From: Rosellinia necatrix
Lineage: Eukaryota; Ascomycota; Sordariomycetes; Xylariales; Xylariaceae
Assembly: GCA_021209875.1 (NCBI GenBank)
Contig: JAGYVD010000002.1
Span: 2,294,001-2,358,000, forward strand
Direction: 5' to 3'
DNA length: 64,000 nt
Within the stretch, counting starts at the first letter, position 1. Every line of letters begins with the position of its first letter. The notes under the pieces were generated by a model that worked only from the letters and a program-made list of their open reading frames with translations, made no database searches and had not been told where the DNA came from. Below are positions 1 through 12,780 of the stretch, piece by piece. A program made the translations under genes and the position numbers.

Positions 1-1267
1 AGAATAATAAGCCGCAGACAACCTGAAACGCCCTCACCAAACGACCATCTTGCTTCCACGAACCAGCTGCGCGTATGAAACGACCAAGACATGCAATGCA
101 ATCCCGCCCACCCTCACTACACCGCAAAATCATCGCCGCACCTTCGCTGATAAGCTTCTGACCCATCTCAGCGTTCTTGTCCTACTTTAGCTAACGGGGG
201 CGGGAAGAGGGGAGGGGGGGGGGAAAGGGCAAGGGGGGGAGGGAGAAGGGAAGGGGGGCTGGGGATTATACACTACGTTGGACCACCTGCGTGCGTCGTG
301 GTGGTATGTTCGCCAGTGGAAGACGTGGAGAAGTGCATCTTCGCGAACCACTGGCCGGCCACGATGCGGATACTGATGTAGGAGAAGCAGGGAGGAGAGC
401 CAACAGGGCACGTGGCTTATGGGCGAGTGACCATATACTACATACTACATACTACATACTACTACGACGACGACGCATGCACCAAGGCTGTATGTATGTG
501 TGTGTGTATGTATGTACATATGTATGTATGGATGTATGGATGTATGTAGTGAGCGGCCGCCATCGAAGGCCATCGAATGTGAGTGAGATGCGATATAGTA
601 GTGTTATGGCGTGTCCTTGTTTTACGCCCGCAAGCGAAATGTCTCCGGATCACCGTAGCACTTGTGTGAAGACATCGCCAACCCCCCTTTCCCCGTTCCC
701 GGTTCCGGTAAGTTCTTCGAGCCCGACAGGACGAGCTGTCGTCTCGTCTGTCTGTATGCCTGCCTATCAGTCAGTCAGGTCCGACTTCTGCATCCGAGGC
801 ATTCGCTGCGGCGGATCAAAATATGCCGATCGAGGTAATATCACGGGCATATATAGATAGCTGAGCTGGCTAAGTGTCGCCGATTCCATTGGGCATTGTC
901 AAAAGTACATCATCGTTGTCGGTAAGCTTTAACCCGTGGACAAACGAAGCCGCTGATGAAAAAAAAAAAAAAAAGAACCCACCTCGCTACGTATGTAGGC
1001 GCATCTCTTACTCGCTTCGATGAGAAAGAGTACAACCAAGATACAGGTGCGTGACCTCGACGGAATGCAATCATACGCGGTAAGCAGCGGACTCGACGGA
1101 GAAGCAAGAGGACTAAAAAAAAAACACAAAAACAAACAAAAACAAACCAAACGCACCCACGTACATAGAACGGGCAGCTAGGCATGCAATATCCGTCGCC
1201 TGAGGTCTGCCTATCAGGTCCTCCGGCGTCGTCGTATTGCCTCGAGCCGGCACTTCCCTGCCCGCCT

Positions 1268-1309
1268 GTCTCCCTCTCTCTTTCTCTCTCGCTCTCTCTC
1301 TCTCTCTCG
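1268..1309. repeat. CT-dinucleotide microsatellite
   Basis: Interrupted (CT)n tract, seen directly. It is one of a cluster of purine/pyrimidine-strand-biased repeats in the first 2.5 kb. Confidence 0.9.
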
Positions 1310-1633
1310 CTACCTAGATAGCTTCTGTAGCTGTAGTTGCAGTCTCTCCTCCCCGGATCCCGGTTCTCATTATTCCCTTCCCTTCCCCTCCCCTCCCCCC
1401 CTATATTTCTCCCCAAATATCCAATGACGGGGTCGGCGCCACCACTTCTCGATCATCGCTTCCGCGCCTTTCTCCATAATCGCGCCCGCGCCTGCGCGCG
1501 CGCGCGCACACCCGACCGCCCGCCCGCCAACGCCACGCCCGCCCACTCGCGCGGCGAGGGGAGGAGGGGGGCCGGGGATGATTACCCCATCCTAACGAAA
1601 CTCGGGAAAGCGCCATGACCCGATCCAAAAGGG

Positions 1634-1688
1634 AAATAAATAAAAAATAATAAAATAAAAATAAAATAAAAAAAATAAAAATAAAATA
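1634..1688. repeat. A-rich AAATA-type microsatellite
   Basis: About 55 bases made only of A and T, in AAAT/AAAAT units. It lies between GC-rich segments. Confidence 0.85.
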
Positions 1689-2199
1689 GGATGAGATAAC
1701 AAATAATAAAGAAAGTGCCAGCTGGCAACCGCGGGGAGGGATGTTCCCGGTCGAGGTCCAAGAGTACAGATCGACCTGACGCACGACAGTGACGCTAGGT
1801 TAGCCAGCCCTAGCCCCGGCCTCGCCCGAGGAGCCGGGAACAAACCCCCCTGCGTTGAGGCACTTAGTGCTGACCATCTGCGTAGTTAGTGCGGGTGTAG
1901 TCTATTCTAGTCCACCTGTACAGTGGAGTGCATATCCTGATCTGGTGTGAGTGGAGGGGAGGGAGGAGAGGGGAGTGGGAGTGGGAAGGGAGTGGAGGGG
2001 GGAAAAGAGCAGGGGGGGCCTTCAGGGCTCGCCCTTTGCAAATCGTATTCCCTCTTGCCCTGGGAGGGGGACGGTAGCAGGGCAGCAGCAGGGTATAGGT
2101 GTTATTCTTAGGCTCGGAGAATTCGCGCTCTTGTTTTCCCCTTCCGCGGGTGGCGGGCAGCCGGGATCCCATGCCAGGTCGACAGACAGAGAGAGGGCA

Positions 2200-2236
2200 G
2201 AGAGTGAGTGAGTGAGTGAGTGAGTGAGCGAGCGAG
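2200..2236. repeat. GAGT tetranucleotide repeat
   Basis: Tandem GAGT units that grade into GAGC units at the right end. A (GA)n tract follows at 2456-2486. Confidence 0.9.
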
Positions 2237-2453
2237 CGCGAGAGATAGGCTAGCCAGCGAAGCAAGGCCAGGGCAAGGGAAAGAGGAAAAAAAAAAAACA
2301 AAAAAAAAAACCTAGCATTGCGTTATTGTCAGGCCATTTAGATACGCAACTGGATAGACGGACACCCGCCAGCGTCACATCTCACGGTCTGGAGCAGCTC
2401 ACAGCATGTGGCAATGACTGCCGTGTACACTACACTATACTACGCATTTCAGC

Positions 2454-2487
<34 letters not shown>

Positions 2488-4097
2488 TGCCGACCTGGCT
2501 TTGGGGTTCTCTCGTGACAGGGACTGGATTACATACTTGCAGAACCAGTCGGCTTATGTCCCTCTCAACCTAGGCCGTTGTTTCATCCTCGTCCCCGAGG
2601 GCGCCGTCGATGCGCTGTGAGATTGCACTACGTCTCTGTTGTGCGGTGCGCGCGCGCGCGCGGTCCATCCGATGTGCAGATACCTGTTTCCTAATCCAGC
2701 AGCCTAGAGTTAAGTAGCGCAGGGCTGGGTTGGTATTGGGCGCCACCTGGGACCTTAATTTCCTGTAGTGCCCTGAGCTTCCTGGACGATGGTGGTTAGC
2801 AGGAGGCAAGTGGATGCGAAGTAGTGCTAGGTGCCGAGATCCCGTCCACGTAAGGGCGAATCTGGGATGCCTGTTCGTCATCTTCCCGGCTAGTTGGGAA
2901 ACCGTCAACGCAGGTCATCTCCCGCTGCTGTCTGCCTCTCCCGACCGAAGCTAATGAACCTGTTCTTACACCCCCTGGATCGCAGAGAGACGCCGTGGTG
3001 CTGGCGTCGCCAGCCTTGTTCTCGGATAAACACAATATGTCGCTATCACCTCAATGTCATAAGCACGGAATGAGGCGGCGGCGCAAGAGACTAGGGCATC
3101 GTCCTTTTTAGTGCTCAATGTTGACGTAATATATATGAATAAATCAAAAAAAGAGCCTTTCCACTGTCAAGATCAACTTGTTGAATGCTACCCACCGCTG
3201 CCCAGCAGGGCAGTTCTGTTATGTTGTGCCAGCTCCTAAACCAACCCTTATAATCCTTCCTCTATGTGCAATGAAAAGGGGAACAAAATGAGAAGATCCA
3301 AAAATTCGCGTACGCCCTTTCTCCTCCTCCGCCATGAACTAACCTCAGCCAGTTCCGTCCTGTTCCATAACCACGGCCAGAGGGTATCAGGTGATTTAAA
3401 ACTATCTACAATTAAGCTATCTAGGAGAGATGGGGAGAGAGAAAAAAAAAAAAAAAGGTGGACGTTTTCGGTTGTATAGTGCCATATAAACAGTGAAAAT
3501 GAGAATCAAGTAATGCCCGGGCGAAAGTGCGATGAAGGTGAACCGGCAAAGCTTCCATTGACGATAGCCCAACCCCCGACACGTGGATAAAACGAGCAGA
3601 TCATTTGTGCATAACCTGCTTGCCTTCTTGCTCGCGTCTCGCACTCCAAGGTTCGTTGCGTGTCGCTTCGTCGTTCTCACTCCTCTCGTCTCGTCTCAAA
3701 CAGACTCAGCGGGTGCGGGCCAATAGTAAAATTGACTTCTTCCTGTGCGGGTCTATCGCGGACAACAATACCGTGATATCGTGACGAAAAGGTCCGCTGT
3801 GAATATCATCCGGGATAGTGCTCGTGTGAATGGCATATAGTAAAGTGAGTAGAATATAAATGTAACCGATACTGCCGTCGAGCGAGTCGTAAGCAACCCC
3901 ATGCCAGTCTATTCATTTCGTTTTCATCCGGATATCAATCTATCAGAGGTATCGTGACACATGCAGTTTTTCTTTCAATTGCTTTCAATTTTTTTTTTTC
4001 GTTTCTTTTTCATTTTCTTCGTAAGACAGGTAGTAGCCAAACTATTACCTCCTCGTTTGGGACCTCTGCTCTTTATTCGAAGCCAAGTGCCGATTTC

Positions 4098-6170
4098 CTA
4101 GATCATGTTGTTGACGTCGGGGACCAAAAAGGCTTTCTGAGATGGAATTTTGTCGTCCTGTCTAGGAGTCGAATGCTGAGTAAAGGGAAGTGCCGACGAT
4201 GGTGTAGGCGTAGTAGCCATAGACATAGAACCAGACGTGTATTGGGGAGTAGCTGGGCGTTGTTGTTCGGCCCTGGGCTTTGCAGTTTGAGAAGTGGTTA
4301 TAGCCCTGGAGTGACTACTTTCGCGACGTCTTTTAGGGGCATCTTTGATCTTGGGGTGTGTGTGGCACTGATCAAGTTAGCATGACGATATACTACGTTT
4401 GGCTACCATCAATTCTCTGACTAACCTTGTAAGCGTGTCGAAACCATGTTGTGCCCTTCTTCTTGCTGCTGACCAAGGCAATCCAGTCATTACAGCTTCC
4501 GCAAAGACCCTCCCAGACATCCGGACTACCATCCATCCGACGTGTTTCTTGTGGCTCCTGGAAAGGGCTCCCTGTCGCTGCGCTAATGCCGTGCGTAAAG
4601 CTCTTGTCATACCAGAAAGCCGAGTTTTTCAATACAAGCCATCGACCTGGTTTGCAAATACCACACCAGCCCTCTCTCTTATTTCCATGCCCACGAACCC
4701 ATCTCGGGGTATATAAGTCCCCTTCGAATCGTAGCTCCTGCTCATGCGGTACCAAATCTGGATCAGAAGGATTCATATCCTCTGGTGGGGGTGGAATTTG
4801 TTCTTCTTGCAGCGAAGAATACAAATCCGGCGGGTCGGCGAGATCCGTATAGTGGCCATGAAGGGAGTGCGGATCCGCGTTACTCTGTAGCATCCTAAAC
4901 AGTCCGTGCGACATTAAGGGAGGTGGGTTTTCATAGTGGTGTGGCTCCGGATGGAATCCATTTGACGGTAAGTGGGGTGGTAATTGGCTCGGCAGAACCA
5001 TGCCATTCCGAAACGCCGAAGTGTGCGAGACGAGGAAAGGATATTGTTGCACAGCCTGTAGGTTCCCAAAATTCAACGGTAGCGGATTATTCGAAATCGT
5101 GGGTGAGGAGTGCCGTGAGGGCATTCGTGCCCCAAATGCGTCATGGGTATGATGATAGACGAAAGGTGAAGGTCTTTTGTTCGGAGTGGTACCATAGGAC
5201 CCAGTGGACCACCTCTTGTTCCGCGAACTGTTATCTACATTGTATGGCACCGATCTCATACCCGGGCGTGGCGAAGGAGATGCGCCTCGACCGCGACTTT
5301 GTGCTCGAACAAGTTCCGAACGGCTTTGTGGTGTCATACGAGGGGATGCGACGGGGGATAGTTGCGTAGAGGACATGAGCGAGTTCCTATTAGAAGGGGG
5401 CGGATAGTCTGATGAAAAAGATGGTGCTTCTGATAATGCGCCAGAGAAGTCGTCGTATGAAGGCATGTCGGAGAGTCCCGCAGTCGACATGGTGAAAGAG
5501 GAGCCTGACATACGACGCGGTTGTAGCGTGGACTCGAAGTTAAGTGTTTCATTGTCGACCTGCGAATTAGAGAACCGCAGATCTAGGATTGGAATCGCCT
5601 CATCAGTAGTGAAGGCTTGACCAATAGTCATATCACCGTCGAGATGATGCACTTCCAAGCTATCGTCACACGGCTTCGATCCCCACCCATCTGCCTTCAT
5701 CGTCAGTCATCATTCTGCAGATGCTCCTGTTCAACTTACCATTTCCCACCGTCAGCCCCGGGTAGAAGTTCTGATGCATTGAGACGGGACGCGACATGGT
5801 GTCACTCGGAGTCTGCATTGTTAAGTTCGATGAAGTCTCCCACGATGTTACTGCGCCAAATTCGTCCCCAGCGCAAAATGTAAAACCTTCATAGATGGTT
5901 GCTGGCCGCGGCCGGGAACCGTGAGATGTAGGAGTAGCCCAGACATCAGTGGGCGCCACTGACATCTCCGTTTTTGTAGGCGCTTCCATGCCGACCATAG
6001 TGGTCATTGGGGTTGAGCTTGGAGGTCGTCCGTCTATTCTGACTTTATCGTCCAGGCTGAAGACAAGAGCGGGTGCTTGTTGTATCTGCTGTTGCCTGCT
6101 GCTGGGTTAGTGTGAGCCGAGACGAGAGGTAAAGGTGCGAAGTTTACAGATGCGAATCATTCGAGTCCAT
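4098..6170 (-). CDS. Rua1-like zinc-binding transcription regulator
   Basis: Proposed exons on the minus strand are 6170..6148, 6101..5740, 5690..4426 and 4367..4098, which join in frame to 639 codons. The introns are 46, 49 and 58 nt, all GT..AG, and the first and third have TAAC-type branch sites. The last 140 residues carry the Rua1 C-terminal domain: two CxxC pairs (about 471/474 and 525/528), WxYDKSFTHG, and WFRHAYKCH, where H547, C551 and H552 complete the likely zinc ligands. The last intron splits this motif, so a single-frame call would lose the KCH end and the following basic KRRRE stretch. The N-terminal 460 residues are Ser/Pro-rich and probably disordered. Rua1 was characterised in Ustilago maydis as the activator of the ustilagic acid cluster; here the role is only inferred to be a nuclear regulator, with unknown targets. 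The ATG at 6170 sits in a good context (ccATGG). Confidence 0.85.
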
Positions 6171-9100
6171 GGCTTAAAGTACCAAATAATAAATGAACCC
6201 AGGTACGTTACCGGGCGGGAGCTGAAATGGGAATGTATATTAGTAAATGAACGGACCCCGCCGCCTAATTTGTGATGTAAGTTGATGAAAGGGACGGATG
6301 CTTCCATGCTATGATTCGTGCCCCAACCCGCACAGCGACTGCCTTTACTCAACTTACATAGTATATATAATAACTCGCAGCGTGGGCAGTTAAGCAATCA
6401 TTAATCTCTGACAGCGTTCAGATGGGTGGTGGTTAGTTGGTGAGAAACGTTGTTTGTATGTGGATACGGAAATGAGGTGGAAGCCGCGTGCCTCACGGCG
6501 AGAGCTGAAGGGAGCGTATAAGTTGATTGAGCGACACTAAGGCTCGGGGTCAAGAATGTTTCCCGATGATAAAGAGCGTGATGATTGTTTGAAGGAACGA
6601 CAGCCGGTTAGGTGGGTTGGGTCAGGTACACGTACGCTGGCGCGTCTTGGTAAGAGAGCCAGCTCCCAATATTATAGACCGGAGGGGCAATAGTAGGCTT
6701 TACTATGGATGGCAGATAAAGGAGTGACTAGCGGCAGTATGCCTTCGTGGTCTATAACAAGGTGGAGAGTGTGGCGAGGCGAGGAAGAGGAGTAAAAGAG
6801 TAGGTGGTCGGAGGGCGGCACAGGTCGCCCAGAGGTATAAAAGAAGTACTGCTCGAATATAGGCATCATCCTGGATCACATCGATTCAATCGAGTACGGA
6901 ACACCGGTAGGAGCTAAGCCGGATTCCCTGATACAAACCTAGGCAAATCTAGAGACTTAGGAGAGAGATCGGTGTACGAGGTACTGCTTGGCTGGTTGGA
7001 AATGGATATCACTACAGGGGGAGAGGGGGGCTGCTAGGATTTCGGTACATTAGAAGGTTACATCTGCCCGTCGATGATGTGTTCCCATCAAGCCTCGGAG
7101 TAGGTTAGCAGTTGTAGCGTAAGGGACATATGGGGGAGCGACGGAGGGATCAAGTCACCCGTCAGATGGGGAATGCAGTTAGAAACCGGCGGGTGCCAGG
7201 GACAGCCCCAGTCGACGACCCATGGAAGCTACATTCTTTTGGAATGGACGGACCAGGGTTGGGATATAACAGGAGAGGGCGTATTTGATATAGGGTAGAA
7301 GAAGAGCATCGCAGAAAGCCGAGTACATAATGACTGCCAAGGCCGAAAAAGACGATATGAGCCTCACTAAAAGAACCGTGCTGCAAGAGAGCATCATGGG
7401 GAAAGAGTGATTTGGAGGGGGTGGCTTGTACGCACCTTGAATGGGGCATACATATGGATACAAGGGTCGCGAGACTACCCATATCGAGCTGTAGCACGAT
7501 CATGGACAGAGTACGACCATTTTCCCACAATGGCAACCCAACATCAATGGTCACTGGTGGTGCTCAGCCTCGAGCAGACAGCGTCGAGACGAGGCGCCCG
7601 AACAGGACACCCATTCGAGCGTCGAGTATACAAGTACGTATGACACAACTCACGACGCCTGGCCGGCCGGATACGTCGATCTGTAGAGGTCCATTGCCGA
7701 GTGGGCGCAACATGGTGAATGTCTTACGAGGGGGCAACTCGGAAACAGGTCCTAGACCAGAGTAGTAGGGCAGCACAAGATGTCCGAGCGATCGAGCGAG
7801 CTGTGAAGCTTCGTCTATCGCCAGCTGTGGGGATCATGGATCATTTGTCTGACCACAAAGATCTCTGACATACTCTCTGCCACTCGACACCCGCCCTCTG
7901 TGGATTGGTGGTGGCCCTACCAGTGGACGCTAGGCCCGTACGTAATGGTATTATCTAGGCCGTAGGGGGTTAGATCTCGTTCTAGACATATTTGGAAGAC
8001 GTTTCCCAGATCGAGCGATGCCACTTCGAGCTTCGCGGAAACGGTGAACTATCACTAATCGGGAGGAATTAAGGTGTAGTGCAGACGGCGAGGTGCAACT
8101 GGACATCAGAACACATGCATGCGATGATTAAACTGAGCCATGTGGCTGGCGGCACTGGGGTAGTCATTCGCATCCGCCTTCTAGAATGAAACCCTCATCG
8201 ATACTCATCGATACTCGAGATGAGGCTGAGGGTGAGTGGGATGATTTTTTTTTAGATGATTCGACGTTGCGCTGTAATTCCCCTTCTTTTTGTCTTTTTG
8301 TTGTTGGGGTAACCAGAGGCCCTGCGTCCCACGAGGCCAGGTGGGAAGCGAAGCCGTATATAGATGGATGCGTGCACGAATGGCCAATGAGCATCGGGGC
8401 TGATAGGCTCTAGAAGCGAGGTAAGCTGCAAGAGAAGACCGAGAGATGCTGGTGCAGCCTCTAGCAAAGCGGGATGGTGGCAACCAGGCGTTCAGATGAA
8501 ACTTGGGCGCGCACAATCCGAAGAGGGTATCATCAAGAGGCAGTGCCGCCTAGGGCTCTAGACTCCAGGCCGCCTGCCTGGGCTACGTTAGCCGTAATGA
8601 GACCGGGGAATGCGCGCTGTGGTTGCGTTCGAGCTTGGTGGAGGATAGGAGGATACCAGCTGAGTACCTGCCACGACGGACGGGAGATGGAGATACGGAT
8701 GGAGATAGGCAGGTTGTCGAGGGCTGTCGAGGGCTGTCGTGGATGGGTGTGTGGTTTGGATGTGGTTTGGCCCAGCCGGCCAGGCCAGGTCACGGTCAGT
8801 CACGGTCATGTTAGCTGGGGAGTTAGTGTGGGTGAGATGTTGGTGTGAGAATTCCATCGTCTCGTCTCTGGCGGAGTGTGTTTGATGTTGTGAACCTGGA
8901 ATTTAGGGTGGTGGGGCAGATAGACCGGGCCCGGCCCTGCGATTGGACACCCAGCTGTGGGTGTGGTGAGCCCCTTGCAGCGGGCTGTCTCAGATTCTGT
9001 TACAGACCTAATCCCTGTCTGGGGTTTATCGGCCTGCCCAGCTACGCTTCTTGGTTGGCTCGCCAAGATCGCCAAATTAACAATCCCTGGCGGCTGGAGT

Positions 9101-11834
9101 CTGGGCTCCTCTTAGAAGCTTAGAAGCTCCTCTTTTGTCTGCACTAGTCAAGTGGACGAAGGGCTTCCCGCTCATTTTCGCCCGGCGCGCAGTGATCAAT
9201 TTATTTAGTTATTTATTTATTTATGTGTTTACGTATTTACCTATCCATCATCTAACTAGCCTAAGTTAGTTATATATCCATTACAGTGTCTACCGATGTC
9301 ATTATAGGTAGTTATGTAAGTATCCAAGCGGTATTATTCAAGGTGCACCTATTAATTAGATACAACAGGTACTTGTACTTACACCACCCACCGACTTACT
9401 TACGGTAGTTACTCCCGATGGGACGGAGCACTAATTAATACCCGGACGGGTTTATACAAAGCAGTGTAGTGTAGTTAGATGAAGTCTACACATACACGAC
9501 CCCAGGTACACACTATAACTATTAGCTACACTATAGCCTCCAGCACACGGAGCAAAGATGCTCGGACACAATTGGGGGCGGCCCACGAGAATGCACACTA
9601 ATCGCCATCGTGTGTGTTCCTCTCGTCACGGCTACTGTACGGGCCGCTCAAGAACTTACAGTTGCAGTCAAATGGGTCGCGTAACAAACCGGTGGAGTCT
9701 CTCTTGCGATGGTGCAAGAGTCCTATGCAGCTAGGTGGCCTGGAAATACATACTAACAGCGGCACCTCCGCTCGACGCCGGATGGTACGATTTTTCATTC
9801 GAAACAATGCGTGCTGGTATTGCTCTGCGGTACTGTGCTCGCAAGCGAACTCCTTCACCACGCACAACTCAAGTGCACCACATAGCGGCGGGCACGCGGT
9901 AGACGCGAAACGTTCAGACGAGCCAGCTGGGCCTCGGTTAGGTACGAAGTAGGCAGTGGTAACATCTGCCATGTCCAGCGCCGTAGTAGCGAGCAAGTCA
10001 AACGCCGTTGGCACATGATTCGTCCAGTTATGTTGTCATATCCACGGCGCCTGTTTCTATTTCTATCCTGACGGGGCGCTTCGGGATTATACCCCAGTTT
10101 AGGTAGTTACTGGCGTTTAGGTGTCTGAGCAAAATCAGTTTACTAAGTATGTGTGTGTGTGTGTGTATGTATATATGTATGTATGTATGTACGTATGTAC
10201 ACTGGGTGCGTCTATTCGGCAGTTGTATGCGGAGGTTTGTAGACCTACAGGAGACAGGTACAGTATGCCATCCGGCGTAGGGGCGGAGGAGTAGCCTGCG
10301 GCATTCCACACTTCGAAGTCTGTGTGCGGTCTCCGCCTAGAACGTAATGGAACATTTCCAACGAGATACATATTACGAATATGACTCATTTACTTAAATA
10401 AACCGGATTTCGCTTTGGCTTCTGCACGCTTTTACCTTGCTTCTTGGGTTACACTAGCCGTTGTTGGGTTGAGTGTGAGTCCCATTGCAAGTTGCAACTC
10501 ACTACCAAGGGCCATGGCGCGGTTGGGTTTGCATCTCTCTCGTGCTTCTCGATATCAGACAAGATAGATGGCATTCCCTCCATCTGGAGCTGAGACGAAC
10601 ACGGAGGGGTTGGTAACAAGTGGGAGGTCAGATGGGCGGCCTCTAAGATCGTGTGTACCTGCATCCGGTTGTCTAAATACATCTTAGAGCCCATGAACTC
10701 GTATATTAAGCCTTTCGGGCCGCGTAATGTTCATGTGAAAGGAGCCCCGTTCGCGACACGCGACCGTTTCCTATTCGGCCACCCTGCCGCGTCTACATCC
10801 TCCTGGTAACGGGGTGCACATACCGAAAGAGGTACCATTGGCCTCGTCGACGGCACACTACCATAGCACATCACCTGGGGCGAAAAGAGAGAAAAAGCAA
10901 AGCTAAATTACTATGTGCTCACAGAGCGGTCCTCTCTAACACTCCAGATACGGTTGGTCCCTGCGGGGGTCTAGTAGGCCTACCCTCGTAATGTGTTGCA
11001 ACGAGCCAAATATATATCAGCTCGACGCAACACGACGTGAGCACCCGCCGGTCTGTCTAAACACAGAAAACTTCCACGAGTTCGACGGTTCTTCTGTGGG
11101 CCCGCCAAACCCTTGGTCTCAAACAAGGCTGCTAGGGTACTGCCCGCTCCTCGCATGACATCTCGGAGCTCTTTGGGAAATTATTTAATGCTTGCGTCTT
11201 TACCCGTTCCTTCTCGGGCCCGCAACCCAATCATATAGTGATTTCTTTATGCAGATCTCGGGTCAATGGCGAGGAGGCCAACCTCAGTAGATATAGACGT
11301 CAGTAGACAACCTTGCCCTAAGGCGCGCGGGTCCCTCATGGATAGTCGGCTGTCAATGTTGAGCCGGTAGAGTTAGTTGAGCGCCCTAGCTCTTAGTCGG
11401 GGCCTGTAGATCAACGGGATAAACGTTATGAATCGCGTGGTAATATTCCGGGCCTATTAGTTGTGCTGGGTTGTTTGAGCTGCAACTGGGACTGGGTTGG
11501 CCGTCCAGTGACTATTTCCCATGCGTGGCACCGCTGACCTATCGCACTTACTAACTTAACTGAAGCCGCGATGCGCGGCAATGGATGCTTGTTGGGTCAA
11601 TACAACAACCGGGCTCTCGCACTTCATTGCACGAAATCCTCCGCGTCATACCCTGGACAGCCACAAATAGAACAGAGCTGAGTACTGCCACACACATACA
11701 CCTTCCCCCCAACCAACCAGCTATCTGATGACCTGTATTTTGGAGTCTGAGACTTTCCCACAGGGAGGGTGGTAGGCGAGGTCTGGTCTTTCAACCCCAA
11801 GGTGCGTGGGACTGCCCACGACCACGCCCTCTCC
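6171..11834. other. Gene desert of about 5.7 kb
   Basis: The open frames in this stretch are short, lack recognisable domains and show no plausible exon chain. The part just right of 6170 must hold the promoter and leader of the Rua1-like gene. Simple repeats are present: direct repeats of GGGCTGTCGA and TGTGGTTTGG near 8715-8775, TTTA repeats near 9195-9225, and a TG/TATG tract at 10147-10200. I see no transposon coding remnants. Confidence 0.55.
10147..10200. repeat. TG/TATG microsatellite
   Basis: (TG)n followed by GTAT units, seen directly. It is similar in type to the tract at 489-549. Confidence 0.9.
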
Positions 11835-12566
11835 CTATTCCTTGTTGATCTTCTTCCACACCTCGTTCTCTGCAGCAGCAAGCCGCTCGCCCGTCTGCTG
11901 AGCCAACTTCTTGGCTGCCCCCCATATACTACTTTCGCTGCCATCTAGCTGATGTTCTTCCATGCCCGCCGATCTCTGATATCGGCCAAGCTCAGACGCA
12001 TTAGCGTTCTGCTGGTAACCCGGCGGGTGCGAGAGACTCTGTGTGCCATCACCACTAGAGGCGGTCGAGCCAGAGGGAAGTTGGGTACCGTAAGGCAATG
12101 ATGACGCCATCGGCGTGGTGGATGTGCCGCGCTGCTGTGATGGGTGAGGTGCTACGGGGGTAGGGATGGCCATCTGGTGAGGAACGGGCATCGTAGTTGT
12201 TGGAGGAGCATGCGTCTGGATAGACGGCTGGTGTTTCTCACCAGCCTTGGGTGGGGGTGGAAGGCTGCTGACGGGGACGGATCCTGGCTGAGGTGGTGCT
12301 GGGCTGGCGCTCCCCATCGACGTCGTGGGTGTGGGCTGCAGATGAGAGTATGGTTGGGCAGCAGCTGAGCCCGTAGGCCCAGGGAGCGACGGTGTAGCGC
12401 CCTGGCGAGCAGCAGCATATGTGACGGGCGTATAACCTGAAGTCGGCAACGGCGGCGCTTTACCTGCCTGACATGAGGGATCTGCCGCCGACGCAGTCTT
12501 GGGGGCCACGCCGTCAGGCTTCGCCGCAGTAATAGGGCTGTTGGTATAGACCGGAACGGGGGCCAT
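11835..12566 (-). CDS. Pro/Ser-rich hypothetical protein, 243 aa
   Basis: Single-exon frame. The ATG at 12566 (protein beginning MAPVPVYTNSP) is preferred over an in-frame upstream start at 12617, because the extra 17 residues run into less regular sequence next to a minisatellite. The protein is rich in Pro, Ser, Thr, Gln and Ala with no globular domain until the end. The last 27 residues form a charged, amphipathic, probably helical segment (AAKKLAQQTGERLAAAENEVWKKINKE at its core). The length and composition fit a conserved but uncharacterised fungal protein. No function is assigned. The coding direction is supported by the unbroken frame through strongly biased sequence and by the helix-forming C-terminus. 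Confidence 0.65.
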   Translation of the reverse strand: MAPVPVYTNSPITAAKPDGVAPKTASAADPSCQAGKAPPLPTSGYTPVTYAAARQGATPSLPGPTGSAAAQPYSHLQPTPTTSMGSASPAPPQPGSVPVSSLPPPPKAGEKHQPSIQTHAPPTTTMPVPHQMAIPTPVAPHPSQQRGTSTTPMASSLPYGTQLPSGSTASSGDGTQSLSHPPGYQQNANASELGRYQRSAGMEEHQLDGSESSIWGAAKKLAQQTGERLAAAENEVWKKINKE

Positions 12567-12705
12567 CTTGGGAATAGGACGATCCGGATGAGAGAGGTGG
12601 TATAATTCCGGATTCAAAGAGCGGATTAGGCATCCAGGGTGGGTATTGTTGGATCAGGTCGAGTTGATCGAACCGGATGATCCCGCAAATGCCGATCAAT
12701 CGTGA

Positions 12706-12780
12706 TGGCGACAGTGACAGTGACAATGGCAGTGACAATGGCAGTGGCAATGGCAGTGGCAATGGCAGTGACAGTGACAG
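12706..12780. repeat. Hexanucleotide minisatellite (GGCAGT/GACAGT)
   Basis: About 12 tandem six-base units of the type GRCARTG, from GACAGT through GGCAAT back to GACAGT. It lies 140 bases upstream of the start of the Pro-rich gene, so it is in its promoter region. Confidence 0.9.

Larger units (their letters stand above)
1..4097. other. Gene-free left end, microsatellite-rich
   Basis: No convincing gene was found in this 4.1 kb. A reading frame on the minus strand is open from about 166 to the window edge and could be the start of a truncated gene, but it matches nothing I know. Most of the stretch is low-complexity: TATG/GTAT repeats near 489-549, CT repeats 1268-1309, A-rich AAATA repeats 1634-1688, GAGT repeats 2200-2236, GA repeats 2456-2486, and short CG-alternating tracts near 1495 and 2650. 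The open frames here translate into simple-sequence protein and are not accepted as genes. Confidence 0.6.
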
